Part shown: in pieces, positions 20,863 through 33,224 of the stretch | Layout: every line of letters starts with the position of its first letter | How positions within the stretch are numbered: the stretch's first letter is position 1 | Assembly: GCA_963989385.1 (NCBI GenBank) | Contig: OZ022502.1 | Coordinates: 8,578,501-8,642,500, forward strand | DNA from: Ctena decussata | Taxonomy: Eukaryota > Mollusca > Bivalvia > Lucinida > Lucinidae | Length of the DNA stretch: 64,000 bases | Direction: 5' to 3' | Notes under the pieces: model-generated | Told to the model about the DNA's origin: nothing | The model's database searches: none | What the model saw: only the letters and a program-made list of their open reading frames with translations | Made by a program: the position numbers and the translations under genes

Positions 20863-21471
20863 ACTCTCGATGGTTACAGCGTGGGAAAGTAAGATGCAAG
20901 TCCCAGAAAAGGCGACGGTCAGCAGGAGAGACCATCGATTCCTTTGATATTCAACGTGAACATCTGCATGTTTTATACCACCTCGCGTAGGGGGTGTATA
21001 TAGGGCTAATTAATTGTGCATTGTATCTGGGGCTGATTGTATATCCATTACAGGTTGTTCATCGTGAAAAATCAATCAGCCTGTTCTTGTGTCTCGATCC
21101 GCACGTACAGGTTTTCTCACTAGGTCAACACCTCGGACTCGGTAAATATCCTATACGGACAGCAGGGTATTTAGCTGCCACCTTCGATGTGTATTGTAGA
21201 CATACATTGTTGTTTTTGGGTACATGTACAATAATCATATCCTACAACATTCCAGTGTAATTTCTATATCATCGAAGGAAACATTCCCTTCTTACATTGA
21301 TAGTGGCAGAGCAGGAAACATATAAATAGTGAAAATCTCTTAGAGAAATAAGGATCATAGAAATACAGGATACAGATTTAAATAAGTCCCTGGACTTTTT
21401 TCTGAATCCCATTTGTATGATTTTTGTATTGTTTGTACTTATGATTGTTGTACTGTATATGATTATAGTGT
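20863..21471. other. No gene seen
   Basis: Contains an 88-codon frame from 20994 with no domain. Nothing else recognised. Confidence 0.5.
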
Positions 21472-21475
21472 TTAA

Positions 21476-22335
21476 GGTGGTGATAATCATTGATTTGGGG
21501 CAAAGACAAAAATCTGCATAAAACACTCAAAATACCACTGATCTTTCCAAAACTTAGCATATCCCTTCTTTATGTTGTTTCTCACAATTCAGACTCCCAA
21601 AATGCAGCATTTGTTAATGTTAAAAAGTGTTTTTATAAGGAAAGATCAAAGGGTAATTTTGTGCGCAATAATCTGAAAAAATAATATTGTTATTGAAAAT
21701 ATACTTAGTGCTGAGAGTTCCTTGTTGCATAATGGAGAGCGAGCTAGCAATTATTTTTTCAAACTCTCTCACACATTATCAGGCTGAGCAGATGAAAAAA
21801 GATGCAGTCTGTGTCCAAATTGTTTTGTCAAAACACACAGGTGAAACAGGTGAGACTATTTTAACAAGGTTGAACAATTTCATCTACACACCAGTGATCA
21901 TGTAAGTAATGTATTATTTATACTGTAGGTGTTACATAGGCATGCTTGCCTACCCTATATTTAATAAATGCATCCAGTGTACATTACCTTGTACACGGTT
22001 GAAAATATGAGAAAAAGCTACCATTTTCATCTGGTCTACATTACAATTTGAGAAAGAGTTGGAATAAATAATTGCTAGCTCGCTCTTCATTATGCAATAA
22101 CGCACCTTCAGTACTATGTAAATTTTCAATAACAATGTTAATTTTTTTGATTATTGCGCAGAAAACTACCCTTTGATCTTTCCTTATAAAAACACTTTTT
22201 TAAGCAGCATGTACGTCATTTTTGTATTCTAAACTGTAAAGAACAACAAAAATAAGAAGTCTGCTAACTTTCAGGGAGATACCTTACTTTTTTATGGTTT
22301 TATGCAGATTTTTATATTTACCATAAATCACCACC
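21476..22335. mobile_element. Foldback element with ~400-bp arms and TTAA flanks
   Basis: The left arm begins GGTGGTGATAATCATTGAT and the right arm ends ATAAATCACCACC, with TTAA on both outer sides (21472-21475, 22336-22339). The inner parts match in inverse over long stretches, for example GTGTTTTTATAAGGAAAGAT at 21627 and its complement near 22180, and GAGCGAGCTAGCAATTATTT at 21737 against 22066-22085. A spacer of about 50 bp separates the arms. Confidence 0.85.
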
Positions 22336-22674
22336 TTAACCAATCATAGAAATACAAAGTATCATAGAATATACAATCAGCCATATACAGACAATATCTG
22401 AAAAACGAAACATTTTAAAGAGGATAACAGTAAAGAGCGATACAGGCAGTCTGTTCAATACTGATAATTATCCCATGCTTTGGGACGCCCCAAAAAGTCT
22501 CAGTATGTTTTGACAAAATTGAATTTTATATTCCTTCTTTACGTTGAAATATACTGTACACTGCTCAAAATATTTAATGGAGCATTGTAATACTTTCTAT
22601 AAGTCTCTACATAAAAGTATTTATCCTCAAACTTATAAATATGTTACAAGACTGTAACTGCCTGTACGCAAACA

Positions 22675-22729
22675 CGCAGGTGCGTGTTGAAATTTTGTCA
22701 AATCGACAAAATTTAAACACGCATCTGCC
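22675..22729. repeat. Hairpin, about 25-bp arms
   Basis: AGGTGCGTGTTGAAATTTTG pairs with CAAAATTTAAACACGCATCT across a 5-nt loop, with two mismatches. Confidence 0.85.
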
Positions 22730-22914
22730 TATTTGCATTTTGATGATTCCGGCATTTTGTAAATTGGACAAGATTTTAAAATTAACTGCAAACACATGAC
22801 TACATGAAATATCTTTGGGCTAATCTCTTATTCTGTCCCTAAAAGAGTATAAAAACCCGTTTATGTGTAACATGTTATTGCCCCTAGTTACGCCCCTGGG
22901 TTAGGCGCTTCCAT

Positions 22915-23080
22915 GACATTTGGTCGAAAGTCATTTCGTCGACACGACGTTTCCTCGGATACGACATTTACACGACACGACATTTGGACGACACGATATT
23001 TGGGCGACTACGACCTTTCGTCGATTTTTCGTCGAACTTCTGTCGAATTCGGGGAAATTTCGTCGAAACTGTTTGCCGGC
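22915..23080 (+). repeat. Degenerate minisatellite (ACGACATTTGG-like units)
   Basis: Repeated short units such as CGACACGACATTTGGACGAC and TTTCGTCGA. The two overlapping open frames here are a by-product of the repeat. Confidence 0.75.
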
Positions 23081-23214
23081 TCTAGGGTGTTTGTTTTTCT
23101 TCAATTTTGGTGTCCAACCAGCTCAAGGTATGCCAAGGTTAGACATCAATTTCTATTTGTAGACATTGATTCCTAGCCTATTTGTTAGTTTTGATGATGA
23201 AGAGTTGTTAATCA

Positions 23215-23554
23215 TATGACGTCGCATCTGAGAGTGTAATAAAGCCATGCATTAAAAACGATAATCCACCTGTGGATTAAACTTGCAAATATCGTCGTAA
23301 TGTTATGCGTTGACGTCCATAAAACGTTGCGTTTTCTAATGGCGAATTCGTGACGTTTTAGTGCAAAAAGTGCGAATAATATGCGAATTTAGTGTCATAT
23401 GATAAATAGAATCTTGCATTCGTGCTCCTGTTTTATTGAATTTATTAAACTCGTTGGTGAAAACGATAAGATGCTCGGCAGAGCCTCGCATCTTATCTTT
23501 TTCCCAAACTCGTTTAATAAATTCAATAATACATGAGCACTCATGTAAGATTCT
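23215..23554. mobile_element. Hairpin-ended element, copy 1
   Basis: Begins ATCATATGACGTCGC. A conserved block GTCATATGATAAATAGAATC leads into a long hairpin at 23408-23554, whose arms include ATTGAATTTATTAAACTCGT and GATAAGATGC. The element at 35544-35817 has the same head and block but a different hairpin sequence. Confidence 0.7.
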
Positions 23555-23848
23555 CTATATATAGAGAGACTTGTCGAATTATAGACAATGCTCCTTTAAA
23601 GGGTTTGAACAGTGTAGGCTAAAAGCGATAATTTAAAACCATAGGAACGTGTCCTTTCCCGTTTATAATATTCTGATGCGCATTTCCAACCAGGCTTAAA
23701 ATTTAGAAATTACATTATGCTTTTTCTCTGGCTTTCGTCTCTCTATGAGGCTTGAATAGACGAAACTTCGAATTATGGTCCATGCTCTTTCTTTTGTATG
23801 TGTTCTCTGCTCTTTAAGGAACTCTTTGAGATCTTAATTAAGAATTGT

Positions 23849-23985
23849 AATTTGATTTTTCAGCGTTCATCGTGTGATGAAGCTAGTGGGCGGAGCTAAA
23901 ATTCCATGAAGCGCGAAGCACTTCTTGTAGAATTTTAGCGACGACCACTGGCTTCTTCACACGATAATCGCTGAAAAATCAAATT
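23849..23985. repeat. Foldback repeat, about 60-bp arms
   Basis: AATTTGATTTTTCAGCG...ATCGTGTGATGAAGC on the left is answered by GCTTCTTCACACGATAATCG and CTGAAAAATCAAATT on the right; AGCTAAAATTC pairs inside. Confidence 0.85.
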
Positions 23986-24431
23986 TTTAATCTTATATTT
24001 ACACTTTATTTTTAGACCCTTCCTGTGCTGTTTCCGTGGTAATTTAATGTAGAATATGCAAAATATGCATCGAAGAAAAGACAGAAACGACGTATTCGGC
24101 CATTACGTTAAACAGCCGTCGCCATAACATGGCGCCAATCGAACGCTGCGTGGACCAATCAAGACGTTTGTTTACCTTAGACGTCGCTTGACGACAACGT
24201 CACATGATCAACTGTCGTTCATCGGTGTATGAAGCCAGTTGCTCTATACTGTTTACCTATGGGGAGTCAGTGGCAAGTGTAAATATTTGGAAATGAACAT
24301 TGATACTGTCTGATTTATAAGTTACTACTATCAAATGTTAAACTTTTATTTTGCATACATATAATAAAACGCTATTTGTTATTATGATTGACCAGCAACA
24401 ACTCTCCTCTTCTAATTGGAGAGGGGACGGA

Positions 24432-24509
24432 CAGACAGACTCGGTGCCAGGAGTGTGCAACCATGGATTCGTTCCATTGAGCCTCCTGGGGAACATCGAT
24501 ATGAGAACT
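24432..24509 (-). repeat. CAATTCTCGTAACGA family, minus-strand copy
   Basis: The minus strand reads TTCTCATATCGATGTTCCCC, AGGAGGCTCAATGGAACG, AATCCATGGTTGCACACTCC, matching relatives at 19641, 31076 and 41530. The GGCTCAGCGG core recalls a tRNA box A, so it may be SINE-derived. Confidence 0.55.
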
Positions 24510-24512
24510 GGC

Positions 24513-24750
24513 CCTGGGGTTATTAAACTTTTTTTATGCTCAACTCAGCAGAGCAGAAATTTTACCTGCTGAAGAATAGCAAATTAATGATAAAATACAG
24601 TTGTTTTCTTACTCAGTTTAGCTGAGTATGAAATTTTCTCTGCTCATAAATATAAAAATGCCAACATCAGTTGGCATTTTCATATTTATCAGCGGAGAAA
24701 ATTTCATGCTCAGCTGAGTTGAGCATGAACAAAGTTTTATAACCTCGGGG
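24513..24750. mobile_element. Foldback MITE with CCTGGGGTTAT ends
   Basis: Left end CCTGGGGTTATTAAACTT; complement of right end CCCCGAGGTTATAAAACTT. An inner hairpin at about 24630-24708 pairs GAAATTTTCTCTGCT with its complement and CCAAC with GTTGG around the apex. Confidence 0.8.
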
Positions 24751-25041
24751 GCTGGACAAAACAAAATGAGTTATGATGAACAAGGATAGATAAAGGAATA
24801 AATGTTGTTGATTTTTTTCTGTTTTGGAGATGTTTACTGTCTCGAAGCTTGCACCCATTTAACTACTCAATTAAATAGCTTGGCCCTTTAAAATTCAATT
24901 TAAGAGTAAAAAAAGCTATGACCAGAGAGTGATTATACGGAGACTGACCCGCAGTTCATCAAATTGCCATAGTGTGGAAGTTATTATACACAAATCTATC
25001 CTATAAAAATTAACAATACAGCTGTATCAGCCCAGTAAAAA

Positions 25042-25240
25042 GACAGCTTTTAAGAGCAATGGTGACCTACACTGGACTGCTCCTGAGAGCAGTCTGATCA
25101 GAATTTGCACTTTTTGCCGCAGTTTTATGTAATATTTCTTGACAGCTTTTAAGAGCAGTGGTGACCCACACTTAACTGCTCTGAAGGCGCAGTCTGATCA
25201 GGATTTGCACTTTTTGCCGAGGTTTTATATAATATTTCTT
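25042..25240 (+). repeat. Tandem duplication, 99-bp unit
   Basis: GACAGCTTTTAAGAGCA at 25042 recurs at 25141, and the copies stay similar through CAGTCTGATCAG, TTTGCACTTTTTGCCG and AATATTTCTTGACA. Confidence 0.9.
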
Positions 25241-25960
25241 GACACGACAACTATATTTGTCCAAACAGTCCATTATAGCAACGACTGACGAGTCCAAATG
25301 TTTTGGGTAAAATGTATTCTACAATGGGTATTAAACTGCGATAATCACTTGTTGCATTAATAATTGTTATGCTATATGGGCTTTTTGTTAAAGGAGATTG
25401 TGCCTGTATTGTTTCTGAAGACTGACTTTAATACCAGATATACGTGTATAAAAGGCCTGGCTAAGGAACTGGTCCCTGTCTTGCAACCTCTGTTAATTAT
25501 GAAGTTCCAACGTAGAAAAGGTTCTAAAAGGTATATTCCTTGATAGCAATTATCAAACATATATACACGAATGACATTAATATAATAGGCTAAGCCTTAT
25601 GGAATGAACAGTTCGAATTTTTATCCTTTTTCTCATTATTATATATTGATCATATCTTTTTATTCTTCTTATTTATTTTATTTTTTATTATTTTTTATCT
25701 TGTTTTATTTTTTATTTACTTATTATTTTCAGTCGGATTTATTTTGATTTTATGTAACTTTTTCTTTTCATCTGTGTCCATTTATGTTATTTTTCTTATG
25801 TTATGTTATTATTATGTTAAAAAAAAAAGAAGAAAAAAAAGCGTTTACTTTTTACAGCTTTCCATATAATAAAATTAATGAAATTCTAACTTTGATTTGT
25901 AATCTCTGACAAAGAGATGTTTTGAACTTAATCCAAGTATTGTGTTCATTATATGGCGCA
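25241..25960. other. No gene; very AT-rich
   Basis: A T-rich low-complexity stretch occupies about 25620-25850. No coding sequence recognised. Confidence 0.6.
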
Positions 25961-26420
25961 CCCTTACGACATATTCCCAATGTTTGGATATCCATAATAC
26001 TTTTTTGGATATCCATAATTCGATATTGGATATATATTATTTATCTAATTTTGAGATATCGCAAATAATCATGGATATCCCAAATTATTTTGGATATATC
26101 TTATGCGACTTTTTGGTTATCAAAACAATCGAATAATGTTTATTTATGAGTCGATATTTTGATATCCAATATTCGTATTAAATTTTTGATATCCATAATT
26201 CGGTTTATTATATATATATCTTAATATCCATAGTTCGAATAATTGATATACAATATTCATCTTGACTTTGTGATATCCGAAAATAAATTATCGATAATTT
26301 ATTTTTGGATATCACAAAGTCAAGATGAATGTTGTACATCAATTATTCATTTTTGGACATCAGAAAATTATGATGTGTATTGAGTATACATTAATCCAAT
26401 TATGGATATATAAATTTGAA
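25961..26420. repeat. GATATCC-rich degenerate tandem array containing a 112-bp palindrome
   Basis: Repeated units like TTTTGGATATCCATAATTCG in variable spacing. Bases 26237-26348 form a palindrome with no spacer, centred on ATCGAT at 26290-26295. The 56-bp arms carry three mismatches. Confidence 0.85.
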
Positions 26421-26939
26421 ACTTCCAGGATATGAAATATGGTAAAGTAGTGTAGCATTTTGATCTTTTATATTGTGAAAAATATACATGGTTTAATAAT
26501 TTAATCCGGCATAACAAAAGATATTATACTTTGATTCAGGAGATTACATATCAACCCCTAAATATGATATTTCCTCTGTGAAAACATGGGATTTTAATTT
26601 GCAATCAAATTAAAATGGTGTTAGAAAACATAAAGATACAAACGTTTGACACTTTTATGAGCTGACTACTTCTAAAACTATTCGTGACACTGTTCGTTTT
26701 AATATTTGCAAAGTTTTGTTGTTTATGAAGTAATTGTATATACAAACAAAATATATGAAAGCTCTGCAACAAATAGTGGGAAATAACTAAATAGTGAATT
26801 GAATCTGTCCTTCAAAACAAAAAATATGCCCTTATCAAAACCAGATATGTTGCTCGAACTTTCGAAGGCGAAATGACTAGACGCAAGGTGCATGGTTCTT
26901 AAGAAACCAAAGGTGAGTAAACGTTTTATTATCTTTAAC

Positions 26940-27110
26940 CTTCATTGCTTTCGTCCCTTCGTATTTAACGCTTCTGTAATACACCTCTTGCGCGAAAATA
27001 TGCATGTATGATGTATTCCCTGTTGTGCGAAAATATGCATGGATTACATGTACATGCATATTTTTGTGCAAGAGATGTTAAATACGAGGAACGAAACAAC
27101 CTTAGCGCTC
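26940..27110. mobile_element. Foldback element
   Basis: TTCGTATTTAACG...CTCTTGCGCGAAAATATGCA on the left is complementary to TGCATATTTTTGTGCAAGAG...GTTAAATACGAGGAACGAAA on the right. Confidence 0.75.
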
Positions 27111-27179
27111 TGTATTTTACATAGCAACCGGTGCAGACAAAGGACATCAGCAAAATCTATATCATGTTTTCATATATTA

Positions 27180-28225
27180 AAAAAAACTTTGACAGGGTAA
27201 GGCATGTAGCCTTATGGGTCCACCATGCGGAAGTACATTATCAATGCAAATCTAGTTCGTGTCATTTAGAACATTAACGACGGATAGCAGCACGGGAGAA
27301 TGGTTCACAACAACAATTGGAGTTAGGCAAGGTTGCCTTCTTTATCTACCCTCTTCAATATTTATCTCGACAGGATTATATCATTATATCTGGTGCTCTG
27401 GAAGAACATGACAGAAAAGCTAACATAGGCGACAGAACCATTACCAATCTGCGGTTTGCAGATGTCATTGCTGGGGAAGGGCAGGAGCTAGAAGCTCCAG
27501 TTGAAAGTTTCGACAAAGCCTGCACAAGGTATAAAAGTGATATAAGGGCTGAGAAGATCAAACAAATGAAACGCGTCAATGGCATCTAGAGGGAGATCGA
27601 GGTAAAAGGAAAGATGCTGGGTACTGTAAAAATCTTTCTAATACCTAGGAGACGTTGTCTCAGATGAAGGCTCAAAACTGGAGACTTTCTCAAGCATTGC
27701 ATAAGCCGCTGCAGCTGTTACAAAGCTAAAGGCAATTTGGAGAGATAAAAAAATAGCTCTTGGATCAAATGTGAAATTGATCCACTCCTTTGTTATATCC
27801 ATGTTTCTGTATGCTTTTGAATACGGTGGACATTTACAACAGAGGAAGAGGAAAGAAAGCAGGCCTTTGAGACAAAGGTTATTCACCATTTCATAGACAG
27901 GCTACGTAAATAATGATAAGACTGACAGAAAAATGTAAACAGCTGTTGTAGAACACCTGACCATGGTCAACGAACAGAAACTAAGTGTGGTTTGGCTACA
28001 TCTCGAGGCTTTCTGGCTTAGCAAAGACGATTCTACATGGCCTGGTGAAAGGAAAAAGAAGAAGAGGTAGACAGAAAAAGGAGTGGGAAGACAATACTTA
28101 GGGTGGACAGGGATGCACTTTGCCAGCTCACCAAAGGCAGCTGAAAACAGGACAAGGTGGAAATGGATTATTGTGAAAAGATCTACGATTCACCAACGAC
28201 TAATAAGATTATGTAATAGAATATA
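27180..28225 (+). pseudogene. RTE-type LINE, decayed 3' part of ORF2
   Basis: Matches the RTE copy at 63021-64000 and continues past its visible end. Recognisable peptides: the GVRQGCL-like block near 27322, LRFADVIAGEGQELEAPVES near 27450 (active-site FADD changed to FADV), then VKGKMLGTV, broken by stops and frameshifts. The 3' part includes GGAAAAAGAAGAAGAGGTAG at about 28049 and CAGGACAAGGTGGAAATGG near 28148. No function remains. Confidence 0.85.
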
Positions 28226-28744
28226 ATCGGACGGAAAAGAAGACTCTGATAGTTTAAACATATTTTATTTCATAACATCACAATGCCACATGTATTTACA
28301 TAACATAACATGAGAACATTTAGAGGATCAGAACGGAAGCTAAAGCTTATCGAGTTCTTATCCTAGACTCTGATTAGACGGCGCGCTATGCCCTGTGCTC
28401 TGATTTCGTTCACCGGATACTCGGTAATGCTGGCTTAAACATCACTTACAGTAAATTTGATATGGAAAGTAGATGACACAGGAACCGACACAATCGGGCC
28501 CATAACCTGCCCTTAACACCAAATGAGAAAGGAAAATAATAGAGACGGCGCACAAAACAACACAAGCGAAAAGCCAAGAGATCTGAGCTCTTTCCCAGCC
28601 TATCCTTTATAAAGCAGAATATCAAAGGCTAATGTAATCCGACAAACATTGACAATAATAATAAACCACAACAGAAGCACCGCAATGGAACAGTCAGTTA
28701 TAATGATTGGGGGACGCTGGGGTGGGGAACTGTTTAGGAATATC
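28226..28744. other. No gene seen
   Basis: Unique AT-rich spacer with no domain. Confidence 0.5.
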
Positions 28745-28758
28745 GTTGCCATGGCAAC
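28745..28758. promoter_or_regulatory. X-box-like palindrome GTTGCCATGGCAAC
   Basis: Perfect match to the inverted-repeat pattern bound by RFX factors (GTNRCC, short gap, RGYAAC). A close variant, GTTTCCATGGCAAC, occurs at 29675-29688 and at 58009-58022. No adjacent gene is seen, so a regulatory role is only possible. Confidence 0.35.
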
Positions 28759-30952
28759 GATGCCTTAAACTTGGAAGGGTTAAGTCTCTAAATTTTCGGA
28801 AAGGACCAGGTATGATTTGGGCCATATTTGGCCCCCTCTCAAAATTTATTCAAATATTGTTTTTTTCATTAGCCACCTTGTCAACAATATAAATCTAGAA
28901 AATGGAGATGTTACGGCTTGTACAAGGAAAGTTACAGCCATTCGTTTGTTCATGCAGTTCTGGCCTGATTTTTTGCAAAATTTAGGGGTAGGGATACATT
29001 TTGCCATATATAACAAAGAAAGGAGTTTTAAAGTAAATGATAAGTATCAGATCTAATAATGTATGTAATATTAATACTAAATCTCTTTGACATTTACTGG
29101 TCTGCATCTTATCACGTGCATGAAGGGCGATAACTCTTGATAGATCACTGAAATTGTCGGATTACAGAAACGCTACATTAAACTGTTTTTCAATCAAAAA
29201 TTTACGTTTTAGGGGCATGCCACAGTTGCAGTATTTTGTCTTTCAAGGGAATTTAGATAAACCATTCGTTTCAAACTCAACTCATGTGCAGCAGTCACTT
29301 TTTCTCGGAACAGAACGTAATAGTCTGAAAAAATCGGATGAAAAAATATTTAAAAATATGGGGGTATGGATAAACTTTGCATTATTCTTGCGAGTTGATA
29401 AACTGAAAATAAAAAGAAATGAATACAAAAACAACAAAGATATAAAGCTAATAAAAATATTTTGCATTCAAAGTAAACATCTATCTCTAAGAAAGAAAAA
29501 AGGGAGATAACTTATGATTTACATTGAAACTGCATGGCAATTAATGGTAATGAACACATACTTTTTATAACTGCTGACTTTGTTTTGCAAACATAGGCCA
29601 GATTTTTTATGCGCTTCCTTTTATATACGTTGTTATATAAACAAAAAAATAAAAGTAAACTATTTACCCTAACCGTTTCCATGGCAACGATTTAAAAAAG
29701 AATAGATGGAACGAAACAAGAAATTAGATATCTTTCATATACGTACCTGTTTTTATACTTGTTTTTATACTTGTTTTTATCGTGTGGTTCATTATTTTCG
29801 CACGATTTTCGAAGTTATTACAATATCAACCATATATGTAATACAAACTCTTGATGAAGCTAATCAGCAAAATGACCAGAATGATAGTCGGGTATTTCAT
29901 GTATGAGAGTGGTTGGGGTAACTAAGACACTGAGTTATTCATTCGGTAATACTGGGAAACTGGGTAATTCACAATCTTTGTCCTATTATATAAACAGCCG
30001 TAGGTATTGGAAACAAAGGGCAATGAATATTTTGATTAAACTATGCATTGCTCATACTTTACCATAGCTAAGCTGTTACTGTGGTACTATTATCAACTAC
30101 GGCGGACTTTAGAGCTACTACTGAAATCTTAACTTTCTGACAAAGGATCGCTTTTAGATCTTCGTTTTGACGCTGAGTGCAGTCCAGAACTGCATTGTCG
30201 CCATAACAATCATGATTGTATAGCTCAGAGCAATTTTCTATCCATCTGCTGAGAGTCTGTCATTCTTATGTTAGACATGTCCCAGACTTGTTCTGGATAG
30301 TTAGGATCTACCCTGTTCTCTGAATTTTAACCCACACCAGCTGATGTGCTCACTTGCAGTTGTGTTATTCTAGGTATTAAGTTTCGGTCTCCTTGCATCG
30401 AGAATCCCTACTTAATCAGTCCTCCTTTGCTCTCTTCAGGGCATCTGAACCCTTTTGTAAGCCTTCCTGTATTCTCTCGCTTCTTCTGCTTCATACCGCC
30501 TCCTTTTCTAATTCCTCCTCGCATCGCAGAGGTTGAAAACATCCAGTGCCCAGTGCATGCACCTGCGATGTTCGTTTCAAAGTATTTCTTTTCCTGTATC
30601 AGTAACTGCTGTATTGTAGGGCGCAGCAAAAATGCAATGAAGTCGCACTAGTTTAAATCGTCCCGTACGTGCCCGATTTCGAACAAGGCTTAATTTGTTT
30701 TTACTTTTTTGTGGTTTGACACTTCAACAGAATATCTGTTGGTAAATTATATCGAGCAGATATATTGAAAAACGGGCGTGACCCCGTCATTTCTCAGTCA
30801 GACAATACCCAATTTGATGTAACTTGGTTTTATTTATGAAATGGGAGCAACTCTAACATACAATTTAAAGAGAATCTTACAAGTGATATGCATAAAAAAT
30901 ATTGTTTGATGATTTGAGGTCTGAAGCATGTTTCTGCAACCCGCCCTCTGCC

Positions 30953-30981
30953 TCCCCCCCCCCCCCCGCACACACACACAG
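30953..30981 (+). repeat. C-run followed by (CA)n
   Basis: About 15 C then CACACACACACA. Confidence 0.9.
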
Positions 30982-31075
30982 ACAGAGAAACACACACCTA
31001 TCTCCCATCACCACCAACACCAATTAATGGATTCATCAGTACAAATATCGTACTACTACTACTTACTATTACTAT

Positions 31076-31165
31076 TTCAATTCTCCTAACGACGTTCTCC
31101 AAGTGGCTCAGCGGTAGTACAAGTACCGCCTTTCGGTCCCATCTTTTATTCGCTGTCCCGATTGC
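31076..31165 (+). repeat. CAATTCTCGTAACGA family copy beside a TACT microsatellite
   Basis: CAATTCTCCTAACGACG, then AAGTGGCTCAGCGGTAG. Directly preceded by ACTACTACTACTTACTATTA. Confidence 0.6.
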
Positions 31166-31459
31166 AACAACATTGCAGTCGCATGTATACTTCAGAATCA
31201 GGAGTTGTTTTTGACAATAGGTCAAGCGTCGTCATGAATGAAGAAGCGAAAAACTATGTTTTGCATCATATATTCTGATATTACTTATCAAAAAGAAGGT
31301 AAAGCGGTCTGTTTTGGTTTTTTATTTAGTAAAATTTCTTGGCGAACCGTAGATTATCTACCTTCACTGCCAAAAGAGTTCCTGTCGCACGCGCGTCCTT
31401 GTAAGGCAACCGTTGTCAATGACGTTATTTTATTTAGAAAAGTTTAAAATTAGGTGTCA

Positions 31460-31552
31460 GCGCAGGCAAGTGCACAGCTGAATTTTTCACACATTGTTGA
31501 TGTTCTAAAAATGCATTATTATGCAAAAAATCAGCTGTGCACTTACCTGCGC
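31460..31552. repeat. Foldback repeat, 22-bp arms
   Basis: GCGCAGGCAAGTGCACAGCT pairs with AGCTGTGCACTTACCTGCGC (one mismatch) across a loop of about 50 nt. Confidence 0.85.
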
Positions 31553-32157
31553 TCAGGTAGTTTTCGGCACAAATGCAAGCCAAAAATGGCCGAAATTGCC
31601 AAAATCAGCTGAGGTGGGGTACATTTAGAGGCTCAAAAGAAGTTGAATAATATTAGAGTATAGATTATTTTAGTCAGAATTACTGGTTAAAGGTTTAAAC
31701 TCATACATTACATGAACAGAAGTTAAAGAAGTGCAATTTTGAAAATTCATAAATGAGGGGGCCAAATATGGCCCAAATCATACCTGGTCCTTTCTACGTA
31801 CATGTGCTGCTGATAAGCGTTTAACATGCGCGTAACCCTCGCCCTGCGTTCTTTCGGTATCTATAAAGGTCTATAGCTGTTCATCCAGTTGTTGCGTGTG
31901 AAGGACTACACTAATCAGGATTAAATACTGAGATGAAGTTTACTTCGCCAAACATGCCAAAGATGGGTGTTTTTTTTTTCTTTTTCTGCCACATTTTACC
32001 TTTGTTAAAATGGCGGACAGACATGGAGATGTACCCATACACCTTTAAACGCTTAAAACGAACAAAGGAACGGTAATCAAACATGCACCTCCTTTCACGA
32101 CACGTAAAGATAAAAGATTTACCGTAGCGTTGTGGCCGTAGGAGCAGAAGCCCAGCC

Positions 32158-32251
32158 GGCACATGACGTCGTAGAGACGTTGTACTGATTGCGATGCGAC
32201 GTATTAACGTCGCATTGACGCCAGTGTGACGTCATTGTGACGTCATGTGCC
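32158..32251. mobile_element. 94-bp inverted-repeat element, copy 2
   Basis: GGCACATGACGTC at the start and GACGTCATGTGCC at the end are exact complements. The inside has TGACGTCA-like units about every 11 bp. Confidence 0.85.
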
Positions 32252-32614
32252 CGCTGCGATGTTGATAGAGCCCCATCGTATCTTGGGCTATGTTTTTAAG
32301 GAAGCAAACAGAAATTAAAATCTTAAAGAGCCCCTTCAAGAGCAGAGATCACATTCAAAAGAAGGAACATGAGCTAAACTTCGAAGTTTCGGCTACACAA
32401 GCCTCGTCAGTGACCCTGACAAAATCTGGGGACAAAAGCCAGGGAAAAGCATGCTGTAATTTCTTTACTTCTAATAATATAGGCAATCAATTCAATGTCT
32501 GATTAGTATCAAAAAGGGTCCAAATGATAGAAAAGCGATGATCTAGAATAAGAGTCTAAATCAGTAAAAAGTTTCTTATTTCTCATTAAAAATATACTTT
32601 GATCTGGCCTACTT

Positions 32615-32663
32615 GCAAATAGTGTAGACTCTGGAGCATTCTGATCTGCATCTACACTGTTTG
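32615..32663. repeat. Short hairpin of the AGTGTAGAC family
   Basis: GCAAATAGTGTAGACTC is mirrored by TCTACACTGTTTG. A relative with longer arms is at 43661-43727, and half copies lie near 36836 and 54277. Confidence 0.6.
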
Positions 32664-33224
32664 TTCAGAAACGTCTGACTTGAATGTGATCTTTGGGAGC
32701 ATAACCATATAGTAACGGTATTTTACGTACTTTACAATAATAATGTAGTACAACAAAGGCAACATACCTTATTAAGATGCTATCTTCCTTTTATATTCGT
32801 AATATCTTTTTGTCTTAGTTTTGTAAAAAGGTAAAATGTACCGCCTCAAATGGCAAATTATGTTCCTGGTGAAGCTACGACCAACTGAGACCAAGCCCAA
32901 CCGATACGGCCACGCTGCTTAGACGCAACATTCAATCAGTACCTGTACGTTCCCGAGAGACCGTGCCTGGTGTGCGCGAACGGCACACACTCTGATCAGA
33001 CTGCACATACGCCGAGTCTTGCCTAAGGCTTTGCTGTTTGCATAGTCAAGCAGCCTTTTCGCGTGAGGTGGCTACAGTTTGATGGACATTTGTGATAATA
33101 TTCTGGGGTGTCTACACTCGTGTTCAAATATTAGTTCATCATGAGGTCAATCCAGTTTGTTTGAAATAATAGTTTTACGGTCGAAATAGTCGCATGGTAG
33201 GACTTTGTCGAAAGATGCATAAAT
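32664..33224. other. No gene seen
   Basis: Nothing recognisable. A GATCAGACTGCACATACGCC fragment near 32995 resembles arms of the foldback families. Confidence 0.5.

Larger units (their letters stand above)
28799..31794. mobile_element. Candidate 3-kb element with ~39-bp inverted ends
   Basis: GAAAGGACCAGGTATGATTT...GGGCCATATTTGGCCCCCTC at 28799 is repeated in inverse at 31756-31794 without mismatch. No target duplication was found and no transposase lies between, so it is a non-autonomous element or two separate inverted copies of one repeat. Confidence 0.55.

Noticed and set aside
20994..21260. 88-codon + frame
   Set aside because: Nominal start, no domain, no repeat or splice support.
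22913..23176. Two overlapping + frames of 80-87 codons
   Set aside because: They coincide with the ACGACATTTGG minisatellite and translate it in two phases.
28817..29510. Two + frames of 79 and 118 codons
   Set aside because: No domain, AT-driven codon use and no splice context; treated as chance.
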